64,000 bases of DNA from Mycolicibacterium sp. MU0053. GTDB taxonomy: Bacteria > Actinomycetota > Actinomycetes > Mycobacteriales > Mycobacteriaceae. Shown here piece after piece: positions 36,375-46,273 of the stretch. The notes below the pieces were generated by a model that saw only the letters and a list, made by a program, of their open reading frames with translations, was not told the DNA's origin and searched no databases. The stretch is taken from assembly GCF_963378095.1 (NCBI RefSeq), contig NZ_OY726397.1:3906001-3970000 (forward strand), in the 5' to 3' direction. The translations under genes were made by a program, and so were the position numbers. The number at the start of each line of letters is the position of its first letter. Within the stretch, counting starts at the first letter, position 1.

Positions 36375-37898
36375 TCAGAAGAATCCCTGCGCGCTGTTGC
36401 TGTAGGACACCAGCAGATTCTTGGTCTGCTGATAGTGATCGAGCATCATCTTGTGGTTCTCCCGGCCGATGCCGGACTGCTTGTAACCGCCGAACGCCGC
36501 GTGCGCGGGGTAGGAGTGATAGCAGTTGGTCCAGACCCGGCCGGCCTTGATGTCGCGGCCCGCGCGGTAGGCGGTGTTGCCGTTGCGGCTCCACACCCCG
36601 GCGCCGAGGCCGTACAGGGTGTCGTTGGCGATGTCGATCGCCTCGTCGTAGTCCTTGAACGACGTGACCGCGACGACCGGACCGAAGATCTCCTCCTGGA
36701 AGATCCGCATCTTGTTGTGGCCGGTGAAGATGGTTGGCGCAACGTAATAGCCGCCGGACAGGTCGCCGCCGAGTTCGGCGCGTTCCCCGCCGGTGACCAC
36801 CGTGGCGCCCTCGCTTTTACCGATCTCGATGTAGGACAGGATCTTTTCCAGCTGATCGTTGGAGGCCTGCGCCCCGATCATCGTCTCGGTGTCCAGCGGG
36901 TCGCCCTGTCGCACGGCCTTGGTCCGGATCGCGGCCATCGCGAGGAACTCGTCGTAGATGTCGGCCTGGATCAGCGACCGGGACGGACAGGTGCAGACCT
37001 CGCCCTGGTTGAGGGCGAACATCGTGAAGCCCTCCAGGGCCTTGTCCTGATACTCGTCGTTGGCGGCCAGCACATCGTTGAAGAAGATGTTCGGGCTCTT
37101 GCCGCCCAACTCGAGCGTCACCGGGATCAGGTTCTGGCTGGCGTACTGCATGATGAGCCGGCCGGTGGTGGTCTCGCCGGTGAACGCGATCTTGGCGATC
37201 CGGTGGCTCGAGGCCAGCGGCTTACCCGCCTCCACCCCGAAGCCGTTGACCACGTTGACGACACCGGGCGGCAGCAGATCGCCGATCACCGACATCAGGT
37301 ACAGGATCGAGGCCGGGGTCTGCTCGGCCGGCTTGAGCACCACGGCGTTGCCCGCGGCCAGGGCCGGGGCCAACTTCCAGACCGCCATCAGGATCGGGAA
37401 GTTCCACGGGATGATCTGGCCGACAACACCCAGGGGCTCATGGAAGTGGTAGGCCACGGTGTCGTCGTCGATCTGCGACAGCGACCCCTCCTGGGCGCGG
37501 ATGGCGCCGGCGAAGTACCGGAAGTGATCGACCGCCAACGGGATGTCGGCGTTGAGCGTCTCGCGGACCGGCTTGCCGTTGTCCCACGATTCGGCGACCG
37601 CGATCGATTCCAGGTTCTCCTCGATGCGGTCGGCGATCTTGTTCAGGACGACGGCACGCTCGGCCGGCGACGTCTTGCCCCAGGCCGGCGCCGCGGCGTG
37701 GGCCGCATCCAGCGCCTTGTCGATATCGGCTTCGTCGGAGCGCGCCACCTCGCAGAACGCCTCGCCGGTGATCGGCGTGGGGTTCTCGAAGTAGCGGCCG
37801 GCGGTCGGCGGCACCCATTGGCCACCGATGTAGTTGTCGTACCGGGCCTCGAACGACATCACGGCACCCTCGGCGCCCGGACGCGCGTAAACAGTCAT
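36375..37898 (-). CDS. NAD-dependent acetaldehyde-type aldehyde dehydrogenase
   Basis: This 507-aa enzyme is of the ExaC/AldA class. It has the cofactor motif [21 protein letters not shown] (about 165-185), FTGETTTG, the general base in [13 protein letters not shown] (about 268), the nucleophile in [12 protein letters not shown] (about 302, with a neighbouring second Cys) and the C-terminal [17 protein letters not shown]. It should oxidise acetaldehyde from ethanolamine to acetate. The ATG at 37898 ([11 protein letters not shown]) follows an AGAGG site; the longer frame to 38372 lies over the divergent tetR. It is transcribed toward the eut operon. Confidence 0.94.
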   Translation of the reverse strand: MTVYARPGAEGAVMSFEARYDNYIGGQWVPPTAGRYFENPTPITGEAFCEVARSDEADIDKALDAAHAAAPAWGKTSPAERAVVLNKIADRIEENLESIAVAESWDNGKPVRETLNADIPLAVDHFRYFAGAIRAQEGSLSQIDDDTVAYHFHEPLGVVGQIIPWNFPILMAVWKLAPALAAGNAVVLKPAEQTPASILYLMSVIGDLLPPGVVNVVNGFGVEAGKPLASSHRIAKIAFTGETTTGRLIMQYASQNLIPVTLELGGKSPNIFFNDVLAANDEYQDKALEGFTMFALNQGEVCTCPSRSLIQADIYDEFLAMAAIRTKAVRQGDPLDTETMIGAQASNDQLEKILSYIEIGKSEGATVVTGGERAELGGDLSGGYYVAPTIFTGHNKMRIFQEEIFGPVVAVTSFKDYDEAIDIANDTLYGLGAGVWSRNGNTAYRAGRDIKAGRVWTNCYHSYPAHAAFGGYKQSGIGRENHKMMLDHYQQTKNLLVSYSNSAQGFF

Positions 37899-37974
37899 CT
37901 TCAACCTCTTCTGATCGTCAGGTCGGCACGAAACGTGATAGCCACCACCCTTGCGGACTCCGGTGCCGGCCGCA

Positions 37975-38595
37975 ATGCACCAACCGCAATTGGGCCACAA
38001 TGGCTGCATCGGGACACCACGCAGGACGCCGCACCAGCAACGGGCCAGACAGACCCTGGACGTGCTGGTGGAGGCGGCCGCCCAGATGTTCTCCCGGGAG
38101 GGGCCGGCGGCCACCACCAACCGGATCGCCGAGCGCGCGGGCGTCTCGATCGGCACGCTGTACCAGTATTTCCCGGACAAGCACGCGCTGTTACGGGCGG
38201 TGGCCCGCCGACACGTCCGGGACGGCGAAGCGCGATTGGCCCCGCTGTTCGACCGGCTGCGGGTGGACAATCCGGCGTTCGAGACCACGATGGCCACGCT
38301 GCTGCGGGAAGTGGTGGACCTGCACAGCGGGCATCCGCGCCTGCACGCGTTGCTGCACCGGGTGGCCGGCACCGCCGACGACGTCGAGGAGATGGGCCGG
38401 TTCGAAGACTGGATCTGCGCCGAGGTGTCCTACCACCTCAAGCGCTGCGGTCGGGGCGGCGCGGACCCGGAGTTGACCGCCCGCACGATCCTGCACGCCG
38501 TCGACGCCCAGGTGCACCGCGTGATGCCCCGGCACGGCTACGACGTGAAGCAGTTGTTGCTCACCGTCGACCGGCTTGCTCCGCCACCGCCCTGA
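37975..38595 (+). CDS. TetR-family regulator divergent from the aldehyde dehydrogenase
   Basis: This 206-aa regulator has a TetR helix-turn-helix (about 23-70: [41 protein letters not shown]) and a helical ligand-binding half. The start is uncertain: ATG at 37975 is the best candidate, with a TTG in frame at 37951. The gap to the divergent dehydrogenase holds GCACGAAACGTGA (37927-37938 region), a short inverted repeat that could be its operator. By position it probably controls the aldehyde dehydrogenase and perhaps ethanolamine use. Its end overlaps the convergent hydrolase by 35 nt. Confidence 0.85.
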   Translation: MHQPQLGHNGCIGTPRRTPHQQRARQTLDVLVEAAAQMFSREGPAATTNRIAERAGVSIGTLYQYFPDKHALLRAVARRHVRDGEARLAPLFDRLRVDNPAFETTMATLLREVVDLHSGHPRLHALLHRVAGTADDVEEMGRFEDWICAEVSYHLKRCGRGGADPELTARTILHAVDAQVHRVMPRHGYDVKQLLLTVDRLAPPPP

Positions 38596-39481
38596 CGGTC
38601 TCGCGCACCGCCTCCCCCAGCTGTGTCAAGCCCGGCTCCTCGATCGGGTAGTGCCCGCAGTTGTCCAGCAGCACCAACCGGGTCGGCGCCGAGATCCGTT
38701 GCAGGAAACCGATACTGCGCTCTGGCGGGGTCCAGGCGTCGGCAGCGGGATGGACCAGGGTGACCGCCGCGCCGCGGTACTGCTCGGGCACGGTGTGCCG
38801 ATAACCGAGCCAGCTGGACAGGAACCCGAGGGGAACGTGGACGCCACCGCCCTTCGGGTCGGTCGCGCACAACCTCGACAGCCGCGGATTGCCGCTCATC
38901 GCGGACATGTCGGCGACCCAGCGCATCGGCACTCGGAGGTTTCCGAACGCCGCGCCGCCCATCCGCAGCGCCGCGCCGCTGATCCGGCCGTCGACCTTGA
39001 TCCGGGACGCCGCCGCCAGCGCGGCCGGATCGGACAGATCGAGTAGGCAGGTCGCCAGCACCGCGGCGACCTCGCCGGTGCGCGCGGCGACCTCGTAGGC
39101 CAGCATGCCGCCCATGCTCGCGCCGAACAGCACGATCGGACGCGCATCGCGGCGCCGCTCTTCGACGACGATGTCGCAGAGCAGGTCGATCCAATCCGCA
39201 TAGCGCACCCGGGCGGGTTCGGGTTCCACGGTGTCGCCGTACAGCGGCATGTCCGGCGAGAGCACCTCGACGCCCTCGCCCGCGAGCAGCCCGGCCAACG
39301 GCCACAGCGCACCCGAGTACCCACCGCCGCCGTGCACCACGATCATCCGCACGGGGGCCGAGGCGTCGGTCGCGCGGGCGATGTGGATGCGACGGCCACG
39401 CCAGTCCATCCACGTCGGCTCCGGCAGCACCCCGGAGCGGCGGTCGGGTGGCAGGAAGGCGGCGTACCGGTCGATGTCCAT
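38561..39481 (-). CDS. Alpha/beta hydrolase near ESX-4
   Basis: This 306-aa protein has an alpha/beta hydrolase fold: MIVVHGGGGYSGALWPLAG (oxyanion region), the nucleophile elbow LFGASMGGMLAYE (about 127-139), and late acid and histidine positions in LVHPAADAWTPPERS and LDNCGHYPIEEPG. Substrate is unknown. I chose the ATG at 39481 (MDIDRYAAFLPPDRR), which has an AAGGA site 7 nt upstream, over an in-frame ATG at 39574. It converges on tetR and lies downstream of the ESX-4 terminator. Confidence 0.82.
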   Translation of the reverse strand: MDIDRYAAFLPPDRRSGVLPEPTWMDWRGRRIHIARATDASAPVRMIVVHGGGGYSGALWPLAGLLAGEGVEVLSPDMPLYGDTVEPEPARVRYADWIDLLCDIVVEERRRDARPIVLFGASMGGMLAYEVAARTGEVAAVLATCLLDLSDPAALAAASRIKVDGRISGAALRMGGAAFGNLRVPMRWVADMSAMSGNPRLSRLCATDPKGGGVHVPLGFLSSWLGYRHTVPEQYRGAAVTLVHPAADAWTPPERSIGFLQRISAPTRLVLLDNCGHYPIEEPGLTQLGEAVRETVRAVAEQAGRR

Positions 39482-39583
39482 GCATCGATCCTTCGGCACC
39501 AGCGCGACGCTGACAACTCGCGTTCCGGACCGCCATCGGAGCAGTTCAGCGCGGCTTTCGGAGTTGCTACTCACTTTTCGCGA

Positions 39584-39626
39584 CTGTGCGGCCCCACCGG
39601 GCTCTCCTCCCGGCGGGACCGCACAG
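39584..39626 (-). terminator. Strong hairpin after esxT
   Basis: Two 18-nt arms, CTGTGCGGCCCCACCGGG and CCCGGCGGGACCGCACAG, differ from perfect complementarity at two positions and enclose a 7-nt loop. It lies 15 bases after the esxT stop on the minus strand and probably ends the eccC4-esxU-esxT transcript. On the minus strand it is followed by TCGCGAAAAGTG, with no long U-tract. Confidence 0.65.
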
Positions 39627-39640
39627 AGTTGGTGGCGGCG

Positions 39641-39937
39641 CTACCGGAACCAGGTGTTCGCGGCGCGCCGGTCGGTCTCGGCCAGGTCGGCGGCGCCCTC
39701 ACCGACGGCGTGCCCGAGCCGCATCAGCATGTCGTTGAGCGCGACCGCGGACTGCTGCCACCGCAGTTGTTCACCGCGATAGGCGGTGGCCGCCTCGCGG
39801 GTCCACAGCTCCTGCAACGGTGCGATCTGCGCTCTGAGGTCATCGAGCATGGCGTTCAGCCTGCCCGAGGTGGCGTTGATCTCGCCGCGCACCAACGCAT
39901 CGATCTCCCCGAACTGATACGACAGCACTGGATCCAT
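39641..39937 (-). CDS. esxT: ESX-4 WXG100-family protein EsxT
   Basis: This 98-aa helical hairpin protein is one half of the presumed ESX-4 secreted pair. It starts MDPVLSYQFGEIDALVRGEI and has a turn at LQELWTREAATAYRGEQLRW. The Trp is kept but the usual WXG is WTR, as in M. tuberculosis EsxT. The C-terminus is AETDRRAANTWFR, without an evident YxxxD/E. An AAGGGG site precedes the ATG. It lies 11 bases after esxU, its likely partner. Confidence 0.93.
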   Translation of the reverse strand: MDPVLSYQFGEIDALVRGEINATSGRLNAMLDDLRAQIAPLQELWTREAATAYRGEQLRWQQSAVALNDMLMRLGHAVGEGAADLAETDRRAANTWFR

Positions 39938-39948
39938 GGTCTGCCCCT

Positions 39949-40269
39949 TCAGAGTTCCGCGGCGCTCGCGCCGACCTGCCGCGCGTGCCGCTCGGTGGCG
40001 GCCCGCAGGGCGCGCTCATTGGTGCGAATGGTTTCGGCGATCGCCTCCAACGCGGTGCACAGCCGCACCGACTCGGCGTTCCAGCGCTGCATGACGTCGC
40101 GGAAAACGGTTGCGGCAGCACCACTCCAGACCGTGGGCGGTACGGCAGTCATGCGCCCGATGAAGGAATGCAGCATGGCGCGGATCTCCGCGCTGCGGGC
40201 GTCGGTCGTCCCGGCGACCTTGGTCATCAGCTCGAAGTCGGTGGCGAGGCTGTCGTGCGGTGTGCTCAT
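39949..40269 (-). CDS. esxU: ESX-4 WXG100-family protein EsxU
   Basis: This 106-aa protein has two helices joined at the WXG motif [17 protein letters not shown] (WSG, about residue 48) and should pair with EsxT for export by ESX-4. It starts [15 protein letters not shown], behind an AAGGAG site 5 nt before the ATG. It follows the T7SS-associated gene by 66 bases and precedes esxT by 11. The order matches Rv3445c-Rv3444c. Confidence 0.93.
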   Translation of the reverse strand: MSTPHDSLATDFELMTKVAGTTDARSAEIRAMLHSFIGRMTAVPPTVWSGAAATVFRDVMQRWNAESVRLCTALEAIAETIRTNERALRAATERHARQVGASAAEL

Positions 40270-40335
40270 CTGGTCTCCTTGATCGGTTCGGGTGGCCCCT
40301 GGTACGGACAGTGGTGCGGGTTCGCGGTCTCCTCC

Positions 40336-41493
40336 TCAGCGAATTCGGTGTGCGGAGCGGATTGCGAGTTCACAGGCCGGTTGCGCGTGGTGGGTGTCCC
40401 CGGGCGGACTCTGGCAGCCGACGCCGATGCGGATGCCGTCCTCGACGAATACGGTCCAGTCGATCTCCGCGTCGGCGCGGACCTCGCGGTAGGTCACCGC
40501 ATCCCGTCCCGCGCGAGCGCGGGCCGACTCGAACTCGAGGAACACCCCCGGCGGTTGTTCGGCCAGCACGGCGCGCAGCGTGGCGGCCACGGCGCGCAAG
40601 TCCTGTCCCGGCACCGGCGCCTGGGTGAGATGCACTACCGCAGCGGGATTGTCGGGAGCGGCGACCTCCAGGCGCGCCGACCCGGGTCCCCCGGTCACCC
40701 GCCGCACCAGCCAGCCCTCGGGGATGTCGGCGGTGATGCGACCCTCGACCAGCGCCACCGTCGACGACACCGACGCGGTGTGGGACTCGGGGCGCAGCAG
40801 CCATCCCACCCCGAGCCCGGCCAGCAGCACCGCCGCGAGGCCCACCGACACCCCGCTGGGTCGGCGAGCGACGACCGGGGTGGGCGTCGGCGGGGCGGGC
40901 TCCGGTGCTGCGACCCACCGATTCGGGTCCACCCGGCGTACCGGCACCCCGTCGGCACGCAGCCGCGCCGCGATCAGCTCCGCCAGCGCGGCGGCGCCGG
41001 GCACCTCGGCCGGCGCATCCAGTGCCACCGGTCTCGGTGGTTGGCCCGCCACCAGCGCGGTCACCCGGGTGGCGACGTCACCTGGTGCCGCCGAACGGGA
41101 TTCGCCCTGAATCGGCTTGCCGCCGGCCGACACCAGCACCAGCTGCGGGGCGATCTCGACATGCACCGACCCCGGTCCGACCAGCGCGGCACGCGAACTG
41201 GTGACGACCCGCCGCACGACGCCGCGGGCCAGCTCGGCCACCAACGCCGGCCTGGTCGCCGGCCACCAACTCGGGTGGATCAAGTGGGCCTGCTGGGCGT
41301 CGCCGAGCAGCGTCGCGAACACCTGCCGCCACACCGCGGCGGTGCGCACCGCCCGGTCCCCCACCACCGTCACCGGGTCATCGCCGGCCGCCAGTGCCGC
41401 TCGCGCCAACACCGGGTCCACACCGGTGCCCGCGGCCGGCCCGAGCCGGCGGACCGTCGCCGGGCCGAGTTCGCACACCGCGACCCGGGTCAC
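40336..41493 (-). CDS. Type VII secretion-associated protein, Rv3446c-like
   Basis: This 385-aa protein has an N-terminal soluble domain (about 1-185; VAVCELGPATVRRLG, VTVVGDRAVRTAAVWRQV), a Pro-rich linker (PEPAPPTPTPVVARRPSG), one transmembrane helix (about 212-232, SVGLAAVLLAGLGVGWLLRP) and an extracytoplasmic beta-rich C-terminal domain (IPEGWLVRRVTGGPGSARLE onward). This layout is typical of the T7SS-associated family found between eccC4 and esxU. The GTG at 41493 overlaps the eccC4 stop (GTGA), which favours it over the GTG or ATG-like starts at 41520. Its exact role in secretion is unknown. Confidence 0.86.
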   Translation of the reverse strand: MTRVAVCELGPATVRRLGPAAGTGVDPVLARAALAAGDDPVTVVGDRAVRTAAVWRQVFATLLGDAQQAHLIHPSWWPATRPALVAELARGVVRRVVTSSRAALVGPGSVHVEIAPQLVLVSAGGKPIQGESRSAAPGDVATRVTALVAGQPPRPVALDAPAEVPGAAALAELIAARLRADGVPVRRVDPNRWVAAPEPAPPTPTPVVARRPSGVSVGLAAVLLAGLGVGWLLRPESHTASVSSTVALVEGRITADIPEGWLVRRVTGGPGSARLEVAAPDNPAAVVHLTQAPVPGQDLRAVAATLRAVLAEQPPGVFLEFESARARAGRDAVTYREVRADAEIDWTVFVEDGIRIGVGCQSPPGDTHHAQPACELAIRSAHRIR

Positions 41494-44400
41494 GGCGCGC
41501 TCCACGCGACTTGGATGCACTGTTCGCCACCTGCCCGGGTGATCAGCACCGCGCGTCCGGGCGGCAGCACGGCGGGGCGGCTCGATGCCAACAACGGGCC
41601 CTCGTCGGCACCCGCACTCAGTTGCAGTCCCATGGCGTCGCTGTGCCGAACCGCGGCGAGCAGCGGCTCATACAGCGCTCGCCCGGCCCCGGCGGCGGGC
41701 CGAGCGATCAGCAGGTGCAGCCCGACATCGCGGGCCAGCGGCAAGATCTCGGTCAATCGCGTCAGCGCGCCCTCGGCCGTACCCGTCGCCACGTCGTAGT
41801 CGTCCACCAGGACGAACACCGCGGGACCGTGATCGGCGGCGGTCGTGCGGCGGTGCAGCAGCAGGAGCAAATCCTCGATCACCGCCACCAGGTCCGCGCC
41901 ACCGCTGACATGGGTCGCGCCCGGCACCGCGGTCATGGTCCGGCGCGGGTCCACGACGATCAGCCGGTGCCGCCGGTCGATCTGGGCGGCGATCATGCGC
42001 AGCGCCGAGGTCTTTCCGCTGCCGCGGTCGCCCAGGATCAGCAGGTGCGGTTGGACATCGAAGTCCAGCGTCACGGCGCCCAGGCGATGCTCGTCCACGC
42101 CGATCACGACCTGTGTTCCGGAGCGGGGCGTGGCCGCGAGGGCGGCATGGTCGACCAGGTGCGGCAGCACCCGGATCGGCGGCGCCTGCCGGTCGGGGTA
42201 GCGGTCCCGCAGCGCGTTGGCGGCGGCCGCGGTGGCCTCGGCCAGACCGGTCGCGCTCGCGCACCCGTCCAGCCGTGGCAGCGCGACCGTGAGCGCGTTG
42301 CCCTCGGGGGTCAGGCCGCGCCCGGGCCGACCGGCCGGCACGTTGCGCGCGGCGCGCCGGTCGATTTCCGAGTCGATCGGGTCGGCCAGGCGCAGCTCGA
42401 TCCTGGTGCCGATCTGATCGCGCAGCGCCGGCCGCAGATCTGCCCACCGCCCGGCCGCGAGCACCACGTGCAGTCCCAATGAAAGCCCTTCTGCCGCAAT
42501 CATTGTGATGGCCTGCTCCAGCTCTTCGTATTCTTGGCGCAGCGCCGCCCAGCCGTCGACGATCAGGAACACATCGCCGAACGGGTCCTCGGTGTCGTCG
42601 ACACCGGTGGCACGGTGGTGCCGGTAGGCGGCCATCGAGTCCAGGCCATGCCGGGTGAACAGCGCCTCGCGGCGGCGCAGCAGGGCGGTCAGATCCGCCA
42701 CGGTACGACGAACGAGTTCGACGTCGCGGCGGCACGCGATCGCGCCCACGTGCGGCAACTGCCGCAGCGGCCCCAATCCGCCACCGAAATCGAGGCAGTA
42801 GAGCTGGATTCGTTCCGGCGGGTGGGTGGCGGCCAGCGCCAGGCACAGCGTCCGCAGCGCGGCGCTCTTGCCGGACTGGGGAGCGCCGATGACGGCCACA
42901 TTGCCGGCCGCTCCCGACAGCTCCACCAGCGTCGGCTCCCGGCGCTGTTCGAACACCCGATCGGCCAGCCCGACCGGGATCCGCAGATCCTCGACCGCGG
43001 CCTGCGACAGGACCTCGTCCAGGCTCGGCGAGTGCGGCAGTGGGGGCAGCCACACCGGGTGGGCCGGCGCGCCGTGGTCGGCCACGGCATCGAGCACCGC
43101 GTCGAGCAGCGTCGCGGTCGACGGGGCCTCGACCGGCGGCCGATCCGGCAGGCTGGGCACGCCGGCGAATTCGACCGGGGCATTGACCGGGGCCGGCCGC
43201 GGCGGGGCGGACGGCACCGCCGCCGAGACCAGCGCGGCCTGAAATCGCAGCGGGTCGCTCGCGCCGACCTTCAAGAACGCACCGCCCGGCGCGGTCGGCA
43301 GCTCATACGCGTCGGCCACGCCGAGTACGGCCCGAGATTCGCCGGCCGACAGGGTCTTCAGACAGATTCGATACGACAGGTGCGATTCCAGTCCGCGCAA
43401 CCGCCCCTCGTCGAGACGCTGGCTGGCCAGCAGCAGATGGATGCCCAGCGACCTGCCCAGGCGCCCGATCGCGACGAACACGTCGACGAACTCGGGATGT
43501 TGGCCGAGCAACTCGGCGAACTCGTCGACGATCACCAGCAGGGTCGGCAGCGGCGGCAACGGTCGCCCGGCGGCGCGGGCCCGCCGGTAATCGGCGATGC
43601 CGCCCACATTGCCGGCCTCGCGCAGCATCCGTTGGCGGCGATTGATCTCCCCGGTCAGCGCGTCCTGCATGCGGTCCACCAGGTAGGCCTCGTCGGCGAG
43701 GTTCGTGATGATCGCCGAGACATGGCGCGCGCGATGCAGGTCGAGAAACGTCGCCCCGCCCTTGAAGTCCACCAGGATCAGGTTGAGTTCCTCGGGCGGG
43801 TGGACCGCGATCATGCCCACCGCGACGGTGCGCAGCAGTTCGGATTTGCCGGAACCGGTTGCTCCGATGCACAACCCGTGCGGGCCCATGCCGCCGGCCG
43901 CGGCCTCGCGAATGTCGAGTTCGACGGGGCGACCGGATTCCGCGCTGCCCAGTGGGACTCGCAACTCGCGCGGATTGTCGCCGCGCCACAACGCTTCGGC
44001 GTCGAGGGCCTCGAGGCCGGTGAGACCCATCAGGTGCAACCAACCGGTGCCGGCGCGCGGGCTCGCCCCGAGGTGGTGCCGGGCCAGGCGTCGCGCGCAC
44101 GCCAGCGCCTGCGCGGTCGGCATCAGATCCGGTGCCGCCGTGCGGTTCTCCCGGCCGCGGACGGTGACCTCGGTCGGCGTCACGGTCAGGTGTAGGTCGG
44201 CCCCCTCGGCCCCGCCCACCGCGAGGACCGTGGCCCCCGACGGCCGGGCCCCCGAGGTGGCGCAGGCGTGGTCGAGCACCACCAGCAGTCGGGCACCGTC
44301 GCGCGGTGCCGCGCCGAGGTCGGTCAGCGCCTCGAAGAACATCGGCGGATCACCGTTGTGCGGCAGCCATTTGACCCAATCCCAGTGCCCGCGGGTGGTG

Positions 44401-45188
44401 GCACCGGCCACCACGGCGACCCGCACCTGATCCGGGCCGTGGGACACCGCGAGTTGGCAGAGCAGTGCGCGCGCCAGCGCCCGCGCCCCGTCGCGCTCCC
44501 CGGCCACGGCCACCACATCGGCGGCCAGCAGGTCGATCGTCACGGCCATGTCCGGCAGCACGGCATGGGCCTCGAGGAACCGATCCAGCGCGGTGTGCGT
44601 GACCGGATCGCCCATGGTGATCGACGACGCGGCGGCGACCCCGCCCGCCCGCACCGGCCGGACCTCGGGGCCGATCTCACCGCGGCCCACCCGGACCCGC
44701 CCGTACCCGGGTTCGCCGGCGCGGCAGCGCCACATCAGCGCGGTGCCCGCCGACGTCCACAGCGCCGCGGGGTCCGGGTGCCGGTCTCGGCTTCGATCCT
44801 GTTGTCGCACAGCCGCTTCGCGCAGTTCGCCCCCGATCCGACCCAGATAGGACAGATAGTCGTCGCGGTCGCGGTCGAGCTTGGCGTTGCCGGCCCCGCC
44901 CACGCCGTACGCCAGCGACGTCAACATCGAGACGATCATGATGACCGGAAACGCCAGCAGCGCCGGGTGTTGCGGGGACGGCCCGGCACCACCGACACCG
45001 ACAGCGACCATCACCGCCGCCCCGGCCAGCAGACCGAGGACGGGCAGCCACCTCGTTCGGCCCCCGCCGGCGTTGTCCCGCGGTACGGCGGGCGGTTCGG
45101 ACACGGTGAGCTCCAGCACGGACGTGACGCTATGCAGCGGCGTCACACCCGGCAATTCACCCGGCCCGGGCTGTGGATCGCCGTGCAC
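41490..45188 (-). CDS. eccC4: ESX-4 FtsK/SpoIIIE-type ATPase EccC4
   Basis: This 1232-aa motor protein powers type VII secretion. Two transmembrane helices lie near residues 47-95. Three ATPase domains follow: Walker A motifs GATGSGKSE (about 440), GAPQSGKSA (about 767) and GDRGSGKTS (about 1051). Walker B is LLVIVDEFAEL in domain 1, but VFLIVDGWAAL and VFVLVDDYDVA in domains 2 and 3, where the catalytic Glu is replaced, as is common for regulatory EccC domains. It is a single polypeptide. The GTG at 45188 has no clear ribosome-binding site, so the N-terminus is uncertain by up to about 30 residues. It is divergent from eccD4 with a gap of 32 bases. Confidence 0.95.
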   Translation of the reverse strand: MHGDPQPGPGELPGVTPLHSVTSVLELTVSEPPAVPRDNAGGGRTRWLPVLGLLAGAAVMVAVGVGGAGPSPQHPALLAFPVIMIVSMLTSLAYGVGGAGNAKLDRDRDDYLSYLGRIGGELREAAVRQQDRSRDRHPDPAALWTSAGTALMWRCRAGEPGYGRVRVGRGEIGPEVRPVRAGGVAAASSITMGDPVTHTALDRFLEAHAVLPDMAVTIDLLAADVVAVAGERDGARALARALLCQLAVSHGPDQVRVAVVAGATTRGHWDWVKWLPHNGDPPMFFEALTDLGAAPRDGARLLVVLDHACATSGARPSGATVLAVGGAEGADLHLTVTPTEVTVRGRENRTAAPDLMPTAQALACARRLARHHLGASPRAGTGWLHLMGLTGLEALDAEALWRGDNPRELRVPLGSAESGRPVELDIREAAAGGMGPHGLCIGATGSGKSELLRTVAVGMIAVHPPEELNLILVDFKGGATFLDLHRARHVSAIITNLADEAYLVDRMQDALTGEINRRQRMLREAGNVGGIADYRRARAAGRPLPPLPTLLVIVDEFAELLGQHPEFVDVFVAIGRLGRSLGIHLLLASQRLDEGRLRGLESHLSYRICLKTLSAGESRAVLGVADAYELPTAPGGAFLKVGASDPLRFQAALVSAAVPSAPPRPAPVNAPVEFAGVPSLPDRPPVEAPSTATLLDAVLDAVADHGAPAHPVWLPPLPHSPSLDEVLSQAAVEDLRIPVGLADRVFEQRREPTLVELSGAAGNVAVIGAPQSGKSAALRTLCLALAATHPPERIQLYCLDFGGGLGPLRQLPHVGAIACRRDVELVRRTVADLTALLRRREALFTRHGLDSMAAYRHHRATGVDDTEDPFGDVFLIVDGWAALRQEYEELEQAITMIAAEGLSLGLHVVLAAGRWADLRPALRDQIGTRIELRLADPIDSEIDRRAARNVPAGRPGRGLTPEGNALTVALPRLDGCASATGLAEATAAAANALRDRYPDRQAPPIRVLPHLVDHAALAATPRSGTQVVIGVDEHRLGAVTLDFDVQPHLLILGDRGSGKTSALRMIAAQIDRRHRLIVVDPRRTMTAVPGATHVSGGADLVAVIEDLLLLLHRRTTAADHGPAVFVLVDDYDVATGTAEGALTRLTEILPLARDVGLHLLIARPAAGAGRALYEPLLAAVRHSDAMGLQLSAGADEGPLLASSRPAVLPPGRAVLITRAGGEQCIQVAWSAP

Positions 45189-45220
45189 CCGCGCCGGACC
45201 GGGCGGCCTACCGTCGCGGG

Positions 45221-46273
45221 ATGCGAGTATCGATCCGTCTCGACGACACCGGTTTTGACGTCACACTGCCCGACGATGTCGCGATCGCCGAACTGCTGCC
45301 GGCGGTCTGCGACATCGGCGTCGGTCACGGCGCCGATCCGTGGACGGCGCCGCTGGCCAGGCATGTCTATGTGCCCACGCTCGGTCCGCTGGACCCGTCG
45401 ACGACCCTGACCGAGGCCGGGGTGGCCGACGGCGATCTGCTGCTGGTGACCGCGACGCCCACGGCGCCCGTCGCCGCGCGCGGCACCGACAGCGCGGACG
45501 TGTTGTGCGCCACCGTGCACGCGCAGTACCGGTGGGACTCGAGGTCCACACAGGTCGCGGCGCTGTCCGCGGCGCTGTGCGCGACCGCCGCGCTCGGGTA
45601 CAACCTGTTACCGGGTGCGGTGGTACCGCGGCTGCTACTGACCGCGGCGGCGGTGGCGTCCGCAGCGACCCTCGCCGGGCGATGGGACGCCGGTACCGCA
45701 CCGGTGATGCACCCGATCGCCGTCGCCGCGGCGCTGGTCGGCGCGGTCCTGCTGCCCGCCACCATGATCGACGCCCCGGCGCCGAGCGCGGGGATCGCCG
45801 TGGCCACCGTCGCGCTGCTGGTGCTCGCGGCCGCCGGCCGGATCGCATTGTTGCCGACCGGTGACCCGGTCGAGACGATCCGGGTCCACGGCCTGCTGGT
45901 CTCGGGCACCGCCGGTGCCGCCGCGTTCGGTGCCGCGCTGGCGGCGTTGGGCGCTGCCGGCCCGCCGGGTCGGGTATTCGGTGCCGTCGTCGCGACGGTG
46001 CTGCTGACGCGCGCGGCCCATCGGCAGCCGCCGGCGTCGCGGACGGTGCTGCTGGTGGCCGGAATCACCACTGCAACAGCCTGGTTCATCACCTTGTACC
46101 CGCTCGGGCCGCAGTGGACCACCGGCATCGCAGTGGCTGCGATGGGGCTGGCGGTGTCGGTTCCGTCGCTGGCGCGCGCACCCGGCGCGCCGGCCGTGCT
46201 CGGCGCGGCCGAACGCATCGCGCTGGTGGCGACGCTTCCGGCGGCGTGGTGGGCGCTGGAGCTGTACCGATGA
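45221..46273 (+). CDS. eccD4: ESX-4 membrane protein EccD4 (short form)
   Basis: This 350-aa protein has the N-terminal ubiquitin-like domain of EccD (about 1-80: MRVSIRLDDTGFDVTLPDDV, TLTEAGVADGDLLLVT), then about nine predicted transmembrane helices from residue 120 to 345. EccD proteins normally have 11 helices and about 450-510 residues, so this one is short, yet it ends cleanly with an ATGA overlap to mycP4. A TACCGT -10 box 6 nt before the ATG at 45221 suggests a leaderless transcript and fixes the start. EccD forms the large membrane cavity of the ESX core. Confidence 0.9.
   Translation: MRVSIRLDDTGFDVTLPDDVAIAELLPAVCDIGVGHGADPWTAPLARHVYVPTLGPLDPSTTLTEAGVADGDLLLVTATPTAPVAARGTDSADVLCATVHAQYRWDSRSTQVAALSAALCATAALGYNLLPGAVVPRLLLTAAAVASAATLAGRWDAGTAPVMHPIAVAAALVGAVLLPATMIDAPAPSAGIAVATVALLVLAAAGRIALLPTGDPVETIRVHGLLVSGTAGAAAFGAALAALGAAGPPGRVFGAVVATVLLTRAAHRQPPASRTVLLVAGITTATAWFITLYPLGPQWTTGIAVAAMGLAVSVPSLARAPGAPAVLGAAERIALVATLPAAWWALELYR

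Noticed and set aside
36435..38651. Plus-strand frame of 738 codons opposite the aldehyde dehydrogenase
   Set aside because: Shadow frame; composition is His/Arg/Gly-rich without family motifs, and both the dehydrogenase and tetR are well supported.
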